The translations under genes were made by a program, and so were the position numbers. This document shows positions 18,678 to 27,758 of a DNA stretch of 64,000 nt, one piece after another (position 1 is the first letter of the stretch; each line of letters opens with the position of its first letter). The stretch is from positions 628,293 through 692,292 of the forward strand of contig NZ_JAJOYX010000002.1 of assembly GCF_022565915.1 (NCBI RefSeq), written 5' to 3'. The notes beneath the pieces are model-generated. The model saw only the letters and a program-made list of their open reading frames with translations, searched no databases and had not been told where the DNA came from. This DNA comes from Nesterenkonia sp. LB17 (GTDB taxonomy: Bacteria > Actinomycetota > Actinomycetes > Actinomycetales > Micrococcaceae).

Positions 18678-18740
18678 CTCAAGAGCCTGGGTCCGGTTCA
18701 TCGAGCATCTCGCTCGGTCAACCGGACCCAGGCTCTTGAG
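18678..18740. terminator. Bidirectional terminator between amt and the MFS gene
   Basis: A perfect 21-bp stem (18678-18698 with 18720-18740) closes a 21-base loop. It stands between two convergent genes and could stop transcription from both sides. Confidence 0.8.
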
Positions 18741-18759
18741 TGGATTCAGCGGCAGCGCC

Positions 18760-19992
18760 TCAGGGCTGCACTGTCTCAGCCGACTCTTCCTCGGCCTCCA
18801 AGGTCTCCGGAGCCTGAGTCCAGGCCAGGGCGCCGAACATCAGGATCACCCCGGTGACGCCGAAGGCCCAGGCGTAGCCGAGCTGGTCCACCAGGAACCC
18901 CGCCAGCAGCGGTCCGATGATCGCGCCGAAGTCCTGCGTCATCTGGAAGGTCGACACCACCGATCCCCCGTTGCGCCCCGAACCGACGATGTCGGCGATC
19001 GCCGCCTGCTGGGCGGGGTTCATCAGCCCGGTGCCCACCCCTGCGATCACGCTGAGCAGCAGCAGGATCAGCGGGCTGGGCGCCAGACCGAGAAGACCCG
19101 TGGCCAGCGCCGAGATGAGAAGCCCGAGGATGATCGGACGTCGTCGTCCATACCGATCTGACCGGCGCGAGAAGAGCAGCACGGCTGCCACATTGCCGGC
19201 GGCGAACGTGGCCAGCGCGACTCCTGCGAGCTGGCTGGAATCCAGCATCCATCCGGAACCGACGAAGGCGGTGGCGGCGAAGAGCGGCACCACGGAGTTG
19301 CGCAGCCCGAAGGTCGCCCATCCGTTGGCGAAGCCGGCGGTCAGCGCCGCACGGTATCCGCGGTGCTGCCAGGCCTCGGCCAGGGTGACCGTCTCTCGAT
19401 CTTCCTTGCGACCACGGTCCTCCAGCCGGGACTGGCGAAGCATGATGAACACGATCGCCGCCGCCACCACCAAGGCCCCTCCGTAGACCAGGAAGGGCAC
19501 CCGAGGGCCGAAGACCAGCAGTCCCGAGCCGATGAGCGGACCGGCGACGCTGCCGAACAGGAACGCCGAGGCATAGGCGCCGGAGACCCGGCCGCGGATC
19601 GTGGGCGGGGACTTCCGAGCCAGGAACGTCATCGCCGAGACGGTGAAGAAGGTCGAGCCGATGCCGCCGAGCGCCCGGAAGAGCAGCAGCAGCTCATAGC
19701 TGGGGGCGTACGCGGTGGCGATCATGGACACCGCCACGATGAGCAGCCCGATCACGTAGACCGGGGTCTCCCCCAACCACTGGGTGAGCTTCCCGGAGGC
19801 CGGCGCGAAGAGCAGCCTGAAGAGCCCGAAGGCCGAGACCACGGCCGAGACGGCCATGGCGGAGACCCCGAAGTCCGAGGCGTACTGCGGCAGGATCGGC
19901 GCCACGATGCCGAAGCCGATCGCGATCACGAAGGCCGAGACGATCATCACCTTCAGCTCAGGAGGGATCCTGGTCTTCACCTCACGTGTCAT
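18760..19992 (-). CDS. Major facilitator superfamily exporter
   Basis: A 410-residue membrane protein with about 12 helices and the MFS pattern of a drug:proton antiporter: VAPILPQYASDFG in helix 1, a loop 2-3 element FAPASGKLTQWLGETPVYVIG, ALGGIGSTFFTVSAMTFLA, and the second-half loop FSRRSDRYGRRRPIILG. ATG at 19992 is preferred over an upstream in-frame ATG because AGGAG precedes it and the following residues start the first helix. No adjacent regulator gives away the substrate. Confidence 0.87.
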   Translation of the reverse strand: MTREVKTRIPPELKVMIVSAFVIAIGFGIVAPILPQYASDFGVSAMAVSAVVSAFGLFRLLFAPASGKLTQWLGETPVYVIGLLIVAVSMIATAYAPSYELLLLFRALGGIGSTFFTVSAMTFLARKSPPTIRGRVSGAYASAFLFGSVAGPLIGSGLLVFGPRVPFLVYGGALVVAAAIVFIMLRQSRLEDRGRKEDRETVTLAEAWQHRGYRAALTAGFANGWATFGLRNSVVPLFAATAFVGSGWMLDSSQLAGVALATFAAGNVAAVLLFSRRSDRYGRRRPIILGLLISALATGLLGLAPSPLILLLLSVIAGVGTGLMNPAQQAAIADIVGSGRNGGSVVSTFQMTQDFGAIIGPLLAGFLVDQLGYAWAFGVTGVILMFGALAWTQAPETLEAEEESAETVQP

Positions 19993-20120
19993 TGAGCCGC
20001 TCCTGTCCTTATGCCACCGGTCATCCTCGTTGCTCAACGCAACGAACCCCAGGACCATTCCCTCCGCCGCTCTTCGATCCCATGGCACGATGGGAGCACT
20101 TCATCACGAGAGGCGATTCG

Positions 20121-20513
20121 ATGGAACCCACCGGTGGCAGCCTGGAGGCCCTTCTGAGCGCGATCACGCCGAAGGTTCGGCAGCGAGACGCCCGCACCAT
20201 GGTGGGACTGATGCAGCGCATCACCGCCGAAGACCCGCAGCTCTGGGGCAGCATCGTGGGCTTCGGGACGTATCACTGCCGCTACGACTCAGGCCGCGAG
20301 GGCGACGCTCCTGCGGCCGCCTTCGCCGCACGTCGACAGGCCACCACCATCTATCTGCTCGACGGGATCGACCCGCACGCAGAGGAGCTCGGCCGCCTGG
20401 GTGCGCACAGCACCGGAGTCGGCTGTCTCTACATCCCACGCCTGGACCCGGTGGATGTCACGGTGCTCGAAGAGATCATCACCGGCTCGTATCGGTCCGT
20501 CACGGCGTGGTGA
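20121..20513 (+). CDS. DUF1801 domain protein
   Basis: A 130-residue protein of the YdhG-like DUF1801 family, function unknown. It shows MQRITAEDPQLWGSIVGFGTYH, a family-like core, followed by YDSGREGDAPAAAFAARRQ and IYLLDGI. ATG at 20121 has GAGAGG upstream; an in-frame ATG at 20082 is an alternative. Its last 14 bases overlap the smc stop from the opposite strand, so the two transcripts converge and cross. Confidence 0.7.
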   Translation: MEPTGGSLEALLSAITPKVRQRDARTMVGLMQRITAEDPQLWGSIVGFGTYHCRYDSGREGDAPAAAFAARRQATTIYLLDGIDPHAEELGRLGAHSTGVGCLYIPRLDPVDVTVLEEIITGSYRSVTAW

Positions 20514-23500
20514 GCTCTGCTGCTGTGGGCTCTGCGGAGGTCCCCAGCCGCTGGGAGACGACCCGGGTGGAGCCGTCCTGCCGCATGGACACCCCGTAGA
20601 GCGCATCGGCGATCTCCATCGTGCGCTTCTGGTGGGTGATGATGATCAGCTGGGAGGATTCGCGGAGCTCCTCGAAGATCACCAGCAGGCGGGAGAGGTT
20701 CGTGTCGTCAAGCGCGGCCTCCACCTCGTCCATCACGTAGAACGGACTCGGCCGGGCTTTGAAGATCGCGACCAGCAGCGCGACAGCGGTGAGCGAGCGT
20801 TCCCCGCCGGAGAGCAGCGAGAGGCGGCGGATCCGCTTGCCCGGAGGCCTCGCCTGCACCTCGATGCCGGTGTTGAGCATGTCCTCCGGGTTGGTCAGCT
20901 CCAGCCGTCCCTCCCCGCCGGGGAAGAGTCGCGCGAAGACCCGTTCGAACTGCACCTTGGTGTCCAGCCAGGCCTCGGTGAACACCTTCTCCACGGTGGC
21001 ATCCACATCGGCGATGATCTCGAGCAGGTCCTGCCTGGACCTCTTGAGATCGCTCAGCTGCTCCTGCAGGTAGCGGTGACGCTCCTCGAGTGCGGAGTGC
21101 TCCTCGAGCGCCAGCGGGTTGACCTTGCCCAGCGCCCTGAGGTCACGGCGGGCCTGCGCGAGCCGCTTCTCCTGCTCGGACCGGTTGAAGGGCACGCCCG
21201 ACTCGGCTTCGTCAGCTGGATCGGCTGGATCGGCTGGGTCCTCGGGCCTGTCCGGTTGGGTGGGATCAGCCTGCGTCAGGAGCTGATCCGATGCCTGCGG
21301 CACCAGCTGATCCGGACCATAGTGCTCGATGAGGTACTCCGCGGTGAGACTGAGCTCCTCGAGTCCGCGGGCCTCCGCGGCCTCCAGGCTCAGTCGCAGC
21401 TCGGTGCGGGTCAGCTCCGCCTGGTGCAACGCAGCCGTGAGAGTCTCGAGCTCAGCCGCCTCGGCCTTGCGCGCTGCGCGGAGTGAGAGGGTCCGCTGGC
21501 GGGTCGCGTCAGCGGCGGTCTCGGCGGCGCCGCGAGTGGTCTGCGAACGCTGGAGGACGCCGAACAATGTCTGATAGGCCGCTTCGGCTTCGCGCTGAAT
21601 GGTCTCTGCCTGCAGTGCGCGGGAGCTGCGGGCCTGAGCGATCCTCCGCGCCTCTTCCCTGCGTGTCTCTTCGGCGGCTGCGCTGCGGCGCAGCCCGGCG
21701 GCGCGTTCGAGCATCTGTTTGTGCTGCTCTTCGGCGGCGCGCAGCTCCAGCCGGGCGTCGACCTCTTCGCGGCGCTGGGTCGTGGCAGCAGCGGAGAGTC
21801 GATCCCGTTCAACGCTGGACGGCTCCTCTTCGGTGTCCTCGCTCTGCGCCGCCTGCAGGCGCGCCTCGGCTTCTTCGCACTGCTGCTGGGCCTCGGCGGC
21901 GGCCGCATCTGCCTCGCGAATCTCTTGGTCGGCGTGTTCGATCCGCTCGGCGGACCGCGCCAGTTCCGCATGAAGCCGGCCGAGCTGTTCGGTCGTGGCG
22001 TGCATCTCGGCGTCGTTGGCATGCAGCGCCTGCAGGGTCTCCTCGACGTGCAGCTCCGCGGCGCTGACCTCTGACTCCTCAGCGACGGAGGCGGAGACAC
22101 GTTCGTCGAGCTCGAGCTCACGCTGGCGCAGCGCCTCGGTGAGTTCGCTGATCTCGGCATTGATCGCCACGTCGGAGTTCTCCAGCACGGTGCCGCCGAT
22201 CTGCTCACCGGCGCGGAGGATGACCCCCGCAGGAGTCACCGCGGTGCGCACCTCGGGAAGCTCCAGCAGCGCGGCCGCCTGGCGCTGGTCAGCGCAGAGC
22301 ACGACGCCGGCAAGCGCGGCGTGCACCGGGATCTGAAGGTCGTCGTCGATGCCGACCACCTGGCGAGCCCAGATCGCGCCTGCCGGCAGCTCGATGCTGG
22401 GGAGTTCGATGTTGTGGAGCTCGATGTCGGGGAGCTCAGCGCCGTGAACCTCACTCCCCGGAGGCTCAGCGGCGGGTCGGCGGGAGGCGAGAGGAGTCTC
22501 GGCCGCCACTTGGTGGATCAGGTGCGCACGGCCGGCCTCTCCGGCCGCCAGCCAGCCCAGTGCATCAGCCGCGGTCTCGGCGTCCTTGACGATGAGCGCC
22601 GCGTCGAGGCTGCCGAGGCAGGCGGCGATCGCGGTCTCCCACCCGCGGGTGATGCGCAGCCGCTGCGCCAGGGGTGCCACGATCTCCTCGGCCCGGTCGC
22701 GGAGCAGCGCCGCGGCTCCGTCACGAGGGGTTCGGGCGGCGGAGAGTCCGGAGAGCCGCGCTCGGTGTTCGCTGATCACCGTGCGCAGCCGCTGCTGCTG
22801 TGCCAGCTTCTCGTCATAGGCCCCGCGCAGTGCTTTGAGCCGCTCATGGGCAGCCTCGTAGGCGGCGTCAAGGCCCTCTTCGCCGGTCTCGACGCCCGCG
22901 ATCCGCTGCTCCAGCTCCGCGAACTCGCCGCGGGCTCGCTGCTGCGCGGCGCGGGCCGCGTCGCCCTGTTCCTGGCCACGAAGGCGTCTGGCCTGTGCCG
23001 CGTCGATGCGCCCCCGGGCGGTGTCCACCCGGCCGCGCAGCGTCGCGAGTCCCGCGCGACGGTCCGCGACGGCACGCAGCTGCTCGGTCAGACGGGTCTC
23101 TTCGTCCTTCCATGCCTCCTCGGCCTGTGCCCGCCCAGCGGAAGTGCGTTCCAGGCGTTCCCTGGCGGCGGTGACCTCGGCGTCGAGCTCTGCGGCCTGC
23201 TCGGCCACGCTCTGGGCCTGGGCCCGCAGCGCCTGCGGGTCGCGGCCGCTCAGTTGCACCACGGCGGCGGCCTGCAGGCTGCGGGCGCGCTCCTCGGCGA
23301 GCGAGGCGACCGAGCGCAGCCGCTCCTGGACCTGCTCGAGCCGGTGGTGGCCGGCCAACAGCTTCTCCGCGTGGGCGCGCTGCGCTGCGGCCTGCTTCTC
23401 CAGCTGCGCGATCTCGGTGTCCTGGGCGTCGAGCCAGGCGCGCAGCTGCTCGGCGGATTCCCGGTCGTCCTGTTCTCCCTGGCTGGACTCGTGCAGCGCG

Positions 23501-24216
23501 GTGGCCGCACGGACGAGGTCATCGGCGATGAGCCGGGAGAGTGAATCGCGCAGATCGTGCTGGATGCGCTGAGCTCGGCGGGCTACCCGGGCCTGCCGGC
23601 CCAACGGGGCGAGCTGCCGGGAGATCTCGCTGATCAGGTCCTCGAGGCGGGAAAGGTTGGTCTGCATCGATTCGAGCTTGCGCACGCTGCGTTCCCGACG
23701 GCGACGGTGCTTGAGCACCCCGGCAGCCTCCTCGATGAAGCCGCGCCGCTGCTCCGGGGTGGCCTGCAGGATCTGATCCAGCTGCCCCTGCCCCACGATC
23801 ACGTGCATCTCCCGGCCCAGCCCGGAGTCGGAGAGCAGCTCCTGGATGTCGAGCAGTCGGCACTTGGCGCCGTTGATCGTGTAGTCGCTGCCCCCGGCAC
23901 GGAACATCGTCCGAGAGATCGTGACCTCGGAGTATTCGATCGGCAGCGCGCCGTCGGAATTGTCGATGGTCAGCGACACCGAGGTGCGTCCCAGCGGCTG
24001 GCGCTCGGTGGTGCCGGCGAAGATGACGTCTTCCATGGTGCCGCCGCGCAGGGACTTGGCGCCCTGTTCGCCCATGACCCAGGCCAGCGCGTCGACCACA
24101 TTGGACTTGCCCGACCCGTTGGGGCCGACCACGGCGGTGACCCCTGGTTCGAACTCGAAGGTGGTGGCCGAGGCGAAAGACTTGAATCCGCGAACGGTCA
24201 GGGTCTTCAGGTGCAC
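20500..24216 (-). CDS. smc: Chromosome segregation protein SMC
   Basis: A 1238-residue SMC ATPase. It has an N-terminal Walker A ([15 protein letters not shown], residue ~32), Q-loop region and the DSGLGREMHVIVGQGQLDQ element, two long coiled-coil arms rich in Arg, Glu, Ala and Gln (residues ~165-500 and ~660-1000), a hinge around residues 500-650, and the C-terminal signature LSLLSGGERSLTAVALL followed by Walker B PFYVMDEVEAALDD. It dimerises, works with ScpA/ScpB and organises the chromosome. A variable stretch near residue 590 has repeated EL/IEL units. A decayed copy of its 5' end lies at 27121-27613. In many relatives smc is directly followed by ftsY; here the two are separated and oppositely oriented. 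Confidence 0.97.
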   Translation of the reverse strand: MHLKTLTVRGFKSFASATTFEFEPGVTAVVGPNGSGKSNVVDALAWVMGEQGAKSLRGGTMEDVIFAGTTERQPLGRTSVSLTIDNSDGALPIEYSEVTISRTMFRAGGSDYTINGAKCRLLDIQELLSDSGLGREMHVIVGQGQLDQILQATPEQRRGFIEEAAGVLKHRRRRERSVRKLESMQTNLSRLEDLISEISRQLAPLGRQARVARRAQRIQHDLRDSLSRLIADDLVRAATALHESSQGEQDDRESAEQLRAWLDAQDTEIAQLEKQAAAQRAHAEKLLAGHHRLEQVQERLRSVASLAEERARSLQAAAVVQLSGRDPQALRAQAQSVAEQAAELDAEVTAARERLERTSAGRAQAEEAWKDEETRLTEQLRAVADRRAGLATLRGRVDTARGRIDAAQARRLRGQEQGDAARAAQQRARGEFAELEQRIAGVETGEEGLDAAYEAAHERLKALRGAYDEKLAQQQRLRTVISEHRARLSGLSAARTPRDGAAALLRDRAEEIVAPLAQRLRITRGWETAIAACLGSLDAALIVKDAETAADALGWLAAGEAGRAHLIHQVAAETPLASRRPAAEPPGSEVHGAELPDIELHNIELPSIELPAGAIWARQVVGIDDDLQIPVHAALAGVVLCADQRQAAALLELPEVRTAVTPAGVILRAGEQIGGTVLENSDVAINAEISELTEALRQRELELDERVSASVAEESEVSAAELHVEETLQALHANDAEMHATTEQLGRLHAELARSAERIEHADQEIREADAAAAEAQQQCEEAEARLQAAQSEDTEEEPSSVERDRLSAAATTQRREEVDARLELRAAEEQHKQMLERAAGLRRSAAAEETRREEARRIAQARSSRALQAETIQREAEAAYQTLFGVLQRSQTTRGAAETAADATRQRTLSLRAARKAEAAELETLTAALHQAELTRTELRLSLEAAEARGLEELSLTAEYLIEHYGPDQLVPQASDQLLTQADPTQPDRPEDPADPADPADEAESGVPFNRSEQEKRLAQARRDLRALGKVNPLALEEHSALEERHRYLQEQLSDLKRSRQDLLEIIADVDATVEKVFTEAWLDTKVQFERVFARLFPGGEGRLELTNPEDMLNTGIEVQARPPGKRIRRLSLLSGGERSLTAVALLVAIFKARPSPFYVMDEVEAALDDTNLSRLLVIFEELRESSQLIIITHQKRTMEIADALYGVSMRQDGSTRVVSQRLGTSAEPTAAELTTP

Positions 24217-24226
24217 GGGTGCGGAC

Positions 24227-24523
24227 TCACACTTCCCCGGACTCGCCGGGGCTCACCGGGATCCCGAAGTAGAACGCCGCCATCGCACCAGCGGTGGTGG
24301 TGTCCCCCTGGACGACGGCGTCGGGCTTTTTCCGCGTGAAGATCGCGTCCAGGCCGGTGTACGTGCGGGTGAGCACCCCGTTGAGCATCTGCCGGGGCTG
24401 GATGATGTTCAGGTGATGGTCCGGCACGATGCGGAAGAGATCGCTGGCCTGCAGCGCCTTGACGATCGGCGCCATCTTGATGGCTTCGGGACGAGTCCCA
24501 CAGATGGGCATGATTCGATTCAT
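24227..24523 (-). pseudogene. Decayed UDP-GlcNAc 2-epimerase (wecB) fragment
   Basis: About 98 codons closely match the first ~130 codons of the intact wecB at 30412-31569 (RIMPICGTRPEAIKMAPIVK, then NIIQPRQ, LNGVLTRT, TGLDAIF, GDTTT, AGAMAAFY). Compared with it, roughly 25 codons after ASDLF are missing, a few more are lost around the GDTTT region, and the frame ends soon after GIPV in unrelated residues. Two thirds of the enzyme, including the catalytic region, is absent, so it cannot work. It lies between smc and the left inverted repeat. Confidence 0.85.
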
Positions 24524-24563
24524 GGCTTGTACCTGTCCCTTCGCGCGCATGGTGTCTGCCACA

Positions 24564-24716
24564 CAGCCTAGCTTCCCGTGACGACATGGGACCGGTCTAA
24601 CACCCAGGTATCGGGGTCCGGACCGATTCTGCCGATAAACTCAGGCCCCATGTCAGCAACTGAATCCGGACGGTGCAGGAAAGGGGTTGATCGTGCGTTC
24701 AGTATCGACGCGTTCG
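24564..24716 (+). repeat. Inverted repeat, left copy (promoter and start of an acyltransferase)
   Basis: About 153 bases match the complement of 26964-27118 with roughly nine differences (about 93-94% by eye), including one single-base gap. The left copy contains the upstream region, ribosome-binding site and first codons of the acyltransferase at 24693-26828. Confidence 0.88.
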
Positions 24717-26828
24717 CCGCGCGGCCGTGCCGCTGCGGCCCCCGCCGCTGAGGTTCAGACCCTGACCCGAGGCCTGCCCGAACGCAGGTTCCGCCCAGAG
24801 CTCCACGGGGTCCGCGGCCTGGCAATCCTGGGTGTGGTGCTGTTCCACCTTTTCGGAGCAGGCCGAGTCTCAGGCGGCATCGACATCTTCCTCGCAGTCT
24901 CGGGCTTCCTCTTCACCGGCATGCTGCTGCGCGAGTCCGCCGCCGGTGGCGGCCCCATCGACATCGGACGCTACCTCGCTCGCATCGCCCGAAGGCTGTT
25001 GCCTGCGGCGGCGATAGTCATCTCGGTGACTCTGGCCGTGGGACTCTTCCTGTTCCCCAGCACCCGGCATGAGCAGCTCTGGGGTGAAGCCCGGGCGTCC
25101 TTGCTCTACTTCGAGAACATCGAACTTATCAACTCTCAGCTGGCCTATGGTGCCGCAGGGCCCGACACCAGCCCGTTCCAGCATTTCTGGTCGCTCAGCG
25201 TGCAGGGACAGTTCTACCTCGTCTGGCCGCTGGTCGCCATCGCCGCGGTGCTCCTGGCCCAGAAGATCAAGAAGCCCGCTGCACACGTGATGATCGCCCT
25301 GGTCGGGCTGGTCATCGCGGCATCCTTCAGCTTCACGCTCTACATGCAGACGATGGACCAGGACCAGGCCTACCTCATGACGCGCACGCGCTTCTGGGAA
25401 CTGGCATTCGGCGGTGTCCTCGCGCTCGTCGCCTCCTCGATCGCTCTGCCTCCTCGAATCCGGTTCCTCGCAGGCTGGCTCGGGATCGGCCTGATCCTCA
25501 CCTGCGGCTTCGTCCTCGACGGGGCCTCGCTGTTCCCGGGGCCCTGGGCGCTGTGGCCGCTGGCTGGCCTCACACTGGTGATGCTCTCGACCAACGGCGG
25601 GACCGGACCCCAGGAACCGAAGGCCAGCGCCTCGACGTTCCTCTCCAACCGCTTCTTCGCCTGGATCGGCAGCATCGCCTACGGGCTCTATCTGTGGCAC
25701 TGGCCGCTCTTGATCTTCTACCTCCAGGTGCGAGACCAAGAGGCGATCGGCGTTCAGGGGGCCGTGGTCGTCTTCGCGGTCTCACTGCTGCTCGCCTGGG
25801 TGACCTACCGGTGGGTCGAGCAGCCCATGAGCAGAACGAAGATCCGCGAGAAGACGCAGCTCGCATCCGCCGCCGTTATGCTGGGGGCAGCCGGAGTGGC
25901 CTCTTCGCTGATCCTCAACCAGCTGGCGCCTGTGATCCCAGAGGGCTATGCCATGTCTGGTGTCGACCGGAATGACTACCCCGGTGCCGCCGCCGTGGGC
26001 GGCGGGCAGCCTGTCGATGAAAGCATCGACTTTTTCCCGGAACCGACCGAGCTGAGCGCAAGCCTCCCGATGCACATGTCCTGGGACTGTGAACAGACCT
26101 ACTTGAGCGAACCGGGCTCCGACGAGGTCACGGTCTGCGAGGACCCTGATCCGCCCGCGGATCCACGGGCAACGGTCATGCTGACCGGAGGCTCCCACTC
26201 CGGTCACTGGTACAACGCACTCGCACTCCTTGCCGAAGAGCAGGACTGGGAACTCATCGTCGTCATCAAGTCTGGATGCAGGCTGCAGCACACAGACGAG
26301 GCCGATGGCGATGATACTGACGCTGACGCTGACGCTGACGATGACATCTATTGCGCGAGGTGGAACGCGAACCTGCCCGCCTTCATGGCGGAGCGTCAAC
26401 CCGACGTGGTGATCTCCACCGGGACAGCCTTGTACGACAGCGGCAGTGAGGAGCACCTCACCCGGGGAGCGGAAGATCGTTGGAGCGAGATCGTACAGAC
26501 CGGCGCCGAACTGCTCCTGATCCGAGGAACAGCTCGTCCAGACGAGGACGTGCCCGACTGCCTCGCGTCCGGGGGGACTGCGGAGAGCTGCGGCGCTGAA
26601 TACAGCATCTACGCCGAGCATGATCTCCTCGCACAGGCCACGCAGGATGCGTCGATCTATTCGATCGACATGACCGAGTACGTATGCCCCGACGGCTCAT
26701 GCCCGGCCGTCATCGGCAATGTCGCCGTCTACAGCGATAACAGCCATCTCAGCGCGCACTACGTGGAGACTCTCGCCCCGTACCTCGATGAAAAGATCAG
26801 GTCTGAGATGCCTCAGCTTTACCGCTGA
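24693..26828 (+). CDS. Acyltransferase-3/SGNH membrane O-acyltransferase (group B, copy 1)
   Basis: A 711-residue protein of the same architecture as the group A enzymes but a different subfamily: [41 protein letters not shown] and [15 protein letters not shown] in the membrane domain. In the SGNH domain the nucleophile motif is GGSHSGHW (near residue 499) instead of GDSH, and the Asp/His motif is SDNSHLS (near 681). An acidic insert ([16 protein letters not shown]) coincides with a hexanucleotide repeat. GTG at 24693 has AGGAAAGG eight bases upstream; TTG at 24687 is too close to it. The start region lies inside a 153-bp repeat that recurs inverted downstream of the gene. Confidence 0.87.
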   Translation: MRSVSTRSPRGRAAAAPAAEVQTLTRGLPERRFRPELHGVRGLAILGVVLFHLFGAGRVSGGIDIFLAVSGFLFTGMLLRESAAGGGPIDIGRYLARIARRLLPAAAIVISVTLAVGLFLFPSTRHEQLWGEARASLLYFENIELINSQLAYGAAGPDTSPFQHFWSLSVQGQFYLVWPLVAIAAVLLAQKIKKPAAHVMIALVGLVIAASFSFTLYMQTMDQDQAYLMTRTRFWELAFGGVLALVASSIALPPRIRFLAGWLGIGLILTCGFVLDGASLFPGPWALWPLAGLTLVMLSTNGGTGPQEPKASASTFLSNRFFAWIGSIAYGLYLWHWPLLIFYLQVRDQEAIGVQGAVVVFAVSLLLAWVTYRWVEQPMSRTKIREKTQLASAAVMLGAAGVASSLILNQLAPVIPEGYAMSGVDRNDYPGAAAVGGGQPVDESIDFFPEPTELSASLPMHMSWDCEQTYLSEPGSDEVTVCEDPDPPADPRATVMLTGGSHSGHWYNALALLAEEQDWELIVVIKSGCRLQHTDEADGDDTDADADADDDIYCARWNANLPAFMAERQPDVVISTGTALYDSGSEEHLTRGAEDRWSEIVQTGAELLLIRGTARPDEDVPDCLASGGTAESCGAEYSIYAEHDLLAQATQDASIYSIDMTEYVCPDGSCPAVIGNVAVYSDNSHLSAHYVETLAPYLDEKIRSEMPQLYR
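26317..26340 (+). repeat. Hexanucleotide tandem repeat inside the acyltransferase gene
   Basis: Four units of CTGACG lie in frame and encode alternating Asp and Ala in the SGNH domain. Change in unit number would alter length by two residues per unit without a frameshift. Confidence 0.85.
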
Positions 26829-27120
26829 TTCCCAGGTCCGTCCCGGAGCGCTTGGAGATTCGGCGGTCGGGCACCCGGTCGCGCAGACGCACAAGGACCG
26901 ACCGGACAGGCCCCGAGGGTCCCCTCAGCGACATCGGCGTGAGTGGTCGACGAAGGCGACACAGCGAACGCGTCGAACCTGAACGCACGATCAACCCCTT
27001 TCTTGCACCGTCCGGATTCCGTTGCTGACATGGGGCCTGAGTTTATCGGCAGGATCGGTCCGGACTCCGGTACCTGGGTGTTAGACCGGTCCCATGTCGT
27101 CACGGGGAAGCTAGGCTGGG
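26829..27120. other. Geneless stretch with the inverted repeat and scrambled sequence
   Basis: After the acyltransferase stop there are about 135 bases without recognisable coding content, then the right copy of the inverted repeat. On the minus strand the repeat restarts an acyltransferase-like beginning (VRSGSTRS) that soon runs into unrelated sequence, so it is a dead gene start. Confidence 0.6.
26964..27118 (-). repeat. Inverted repeat, right copy
   Basis: The complement matches 24564-24716, including AGAAAGGGGTTGATCGTGCG, the ribosome-binding site and start of the acyltransferase gene. It abuts the decayed smc copy, joined at a shared CTGGG. Confidence 0.88.
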
Positions 27121-27613
27121 CGTCGAGCCAGGCGCGCAGATCGTGCTGGATGCGCTGGGCTCGGCGGGCAACCCGGGCCTGCAGGCCCAACGGCGCGAGC
27201 TGCCGGGAGATCTCGCTGATGGAGTCCGAGAGCAGCTCCTGGATGTCGAGCAGTCGGCATTTGGCGCCGTTGATCGTGTAGTCGCTGCCCCCGGCGCGGA
27301 ACATCGTCCGAGAGATCGTGACCTCGGAGTATTCGATCGGCAGCGCGCCGTCGGAGTTGTCGATGGTCAGCGACGCCGAGGCGCGGCCCAGCGGCTGCCG
27401 CTCGGTGGTCCCGGCGAAGATGACGTCCTCCATGGTGCCGCCGCGCAGCGACTTAGCGCCCTGTTCGCCCATGACCCAGGCCAGCGCGTCGACCACATTG
27501 GACTTGCCCGACCCGTTGGGGCCGACCACGGCGGTGACCCCTGGTTCGAACTCGAAGGTGGTGGCCGAGGCGAAAGACTTGAATCCGCGGACCGTGAGGG
27601 TCTTCAGATGCAC
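27121..27613 (-). pseudogene. Decayed 5' copy of smc
   Basis: It starts like intact smc ([20 protein letters not shown], Walker A GPNGSGKS) and follows it at very high identity to residue ~132 ([11 protein letters not shown]). It then jumps to [12 protein letters not shown] (about 57 codons lost) and again from IQHDLR to AWLDAQ (36 codons lost), and finally runs into the right inverted repeat. The second loss lies between two CGCGCAG copies that are 108 bases apart in intact smc (23439 and 23547) and appear once here (27133). The coiled coils, hinge and Walker B are absent, so no SMC function is possible. Confidence 0.9.
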
Positions 27614-27758
27614 TCTGCAAAGTCCTGACTACTGGGAGCCGCGGCGGGCACTGCCGTGCGGTTCACGTTGACGCTGAGGTGCATGACTCGATTCTACGCA
27701 GCTGCACCCGACCCTTTCGGTGGACAGAAAATGCGAGCACCGCCGGCTGGGGACGAGC

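Noticed and set aside
24693-26828. Phase-variation switch that turns the acyltransferase off by inversion
   Set aside because: Both inverted repeat copies contain the upstream region and start codons, so inversion would reconnect the gene to an equivalent start rather than silence it; only a change of orientation is predicted.
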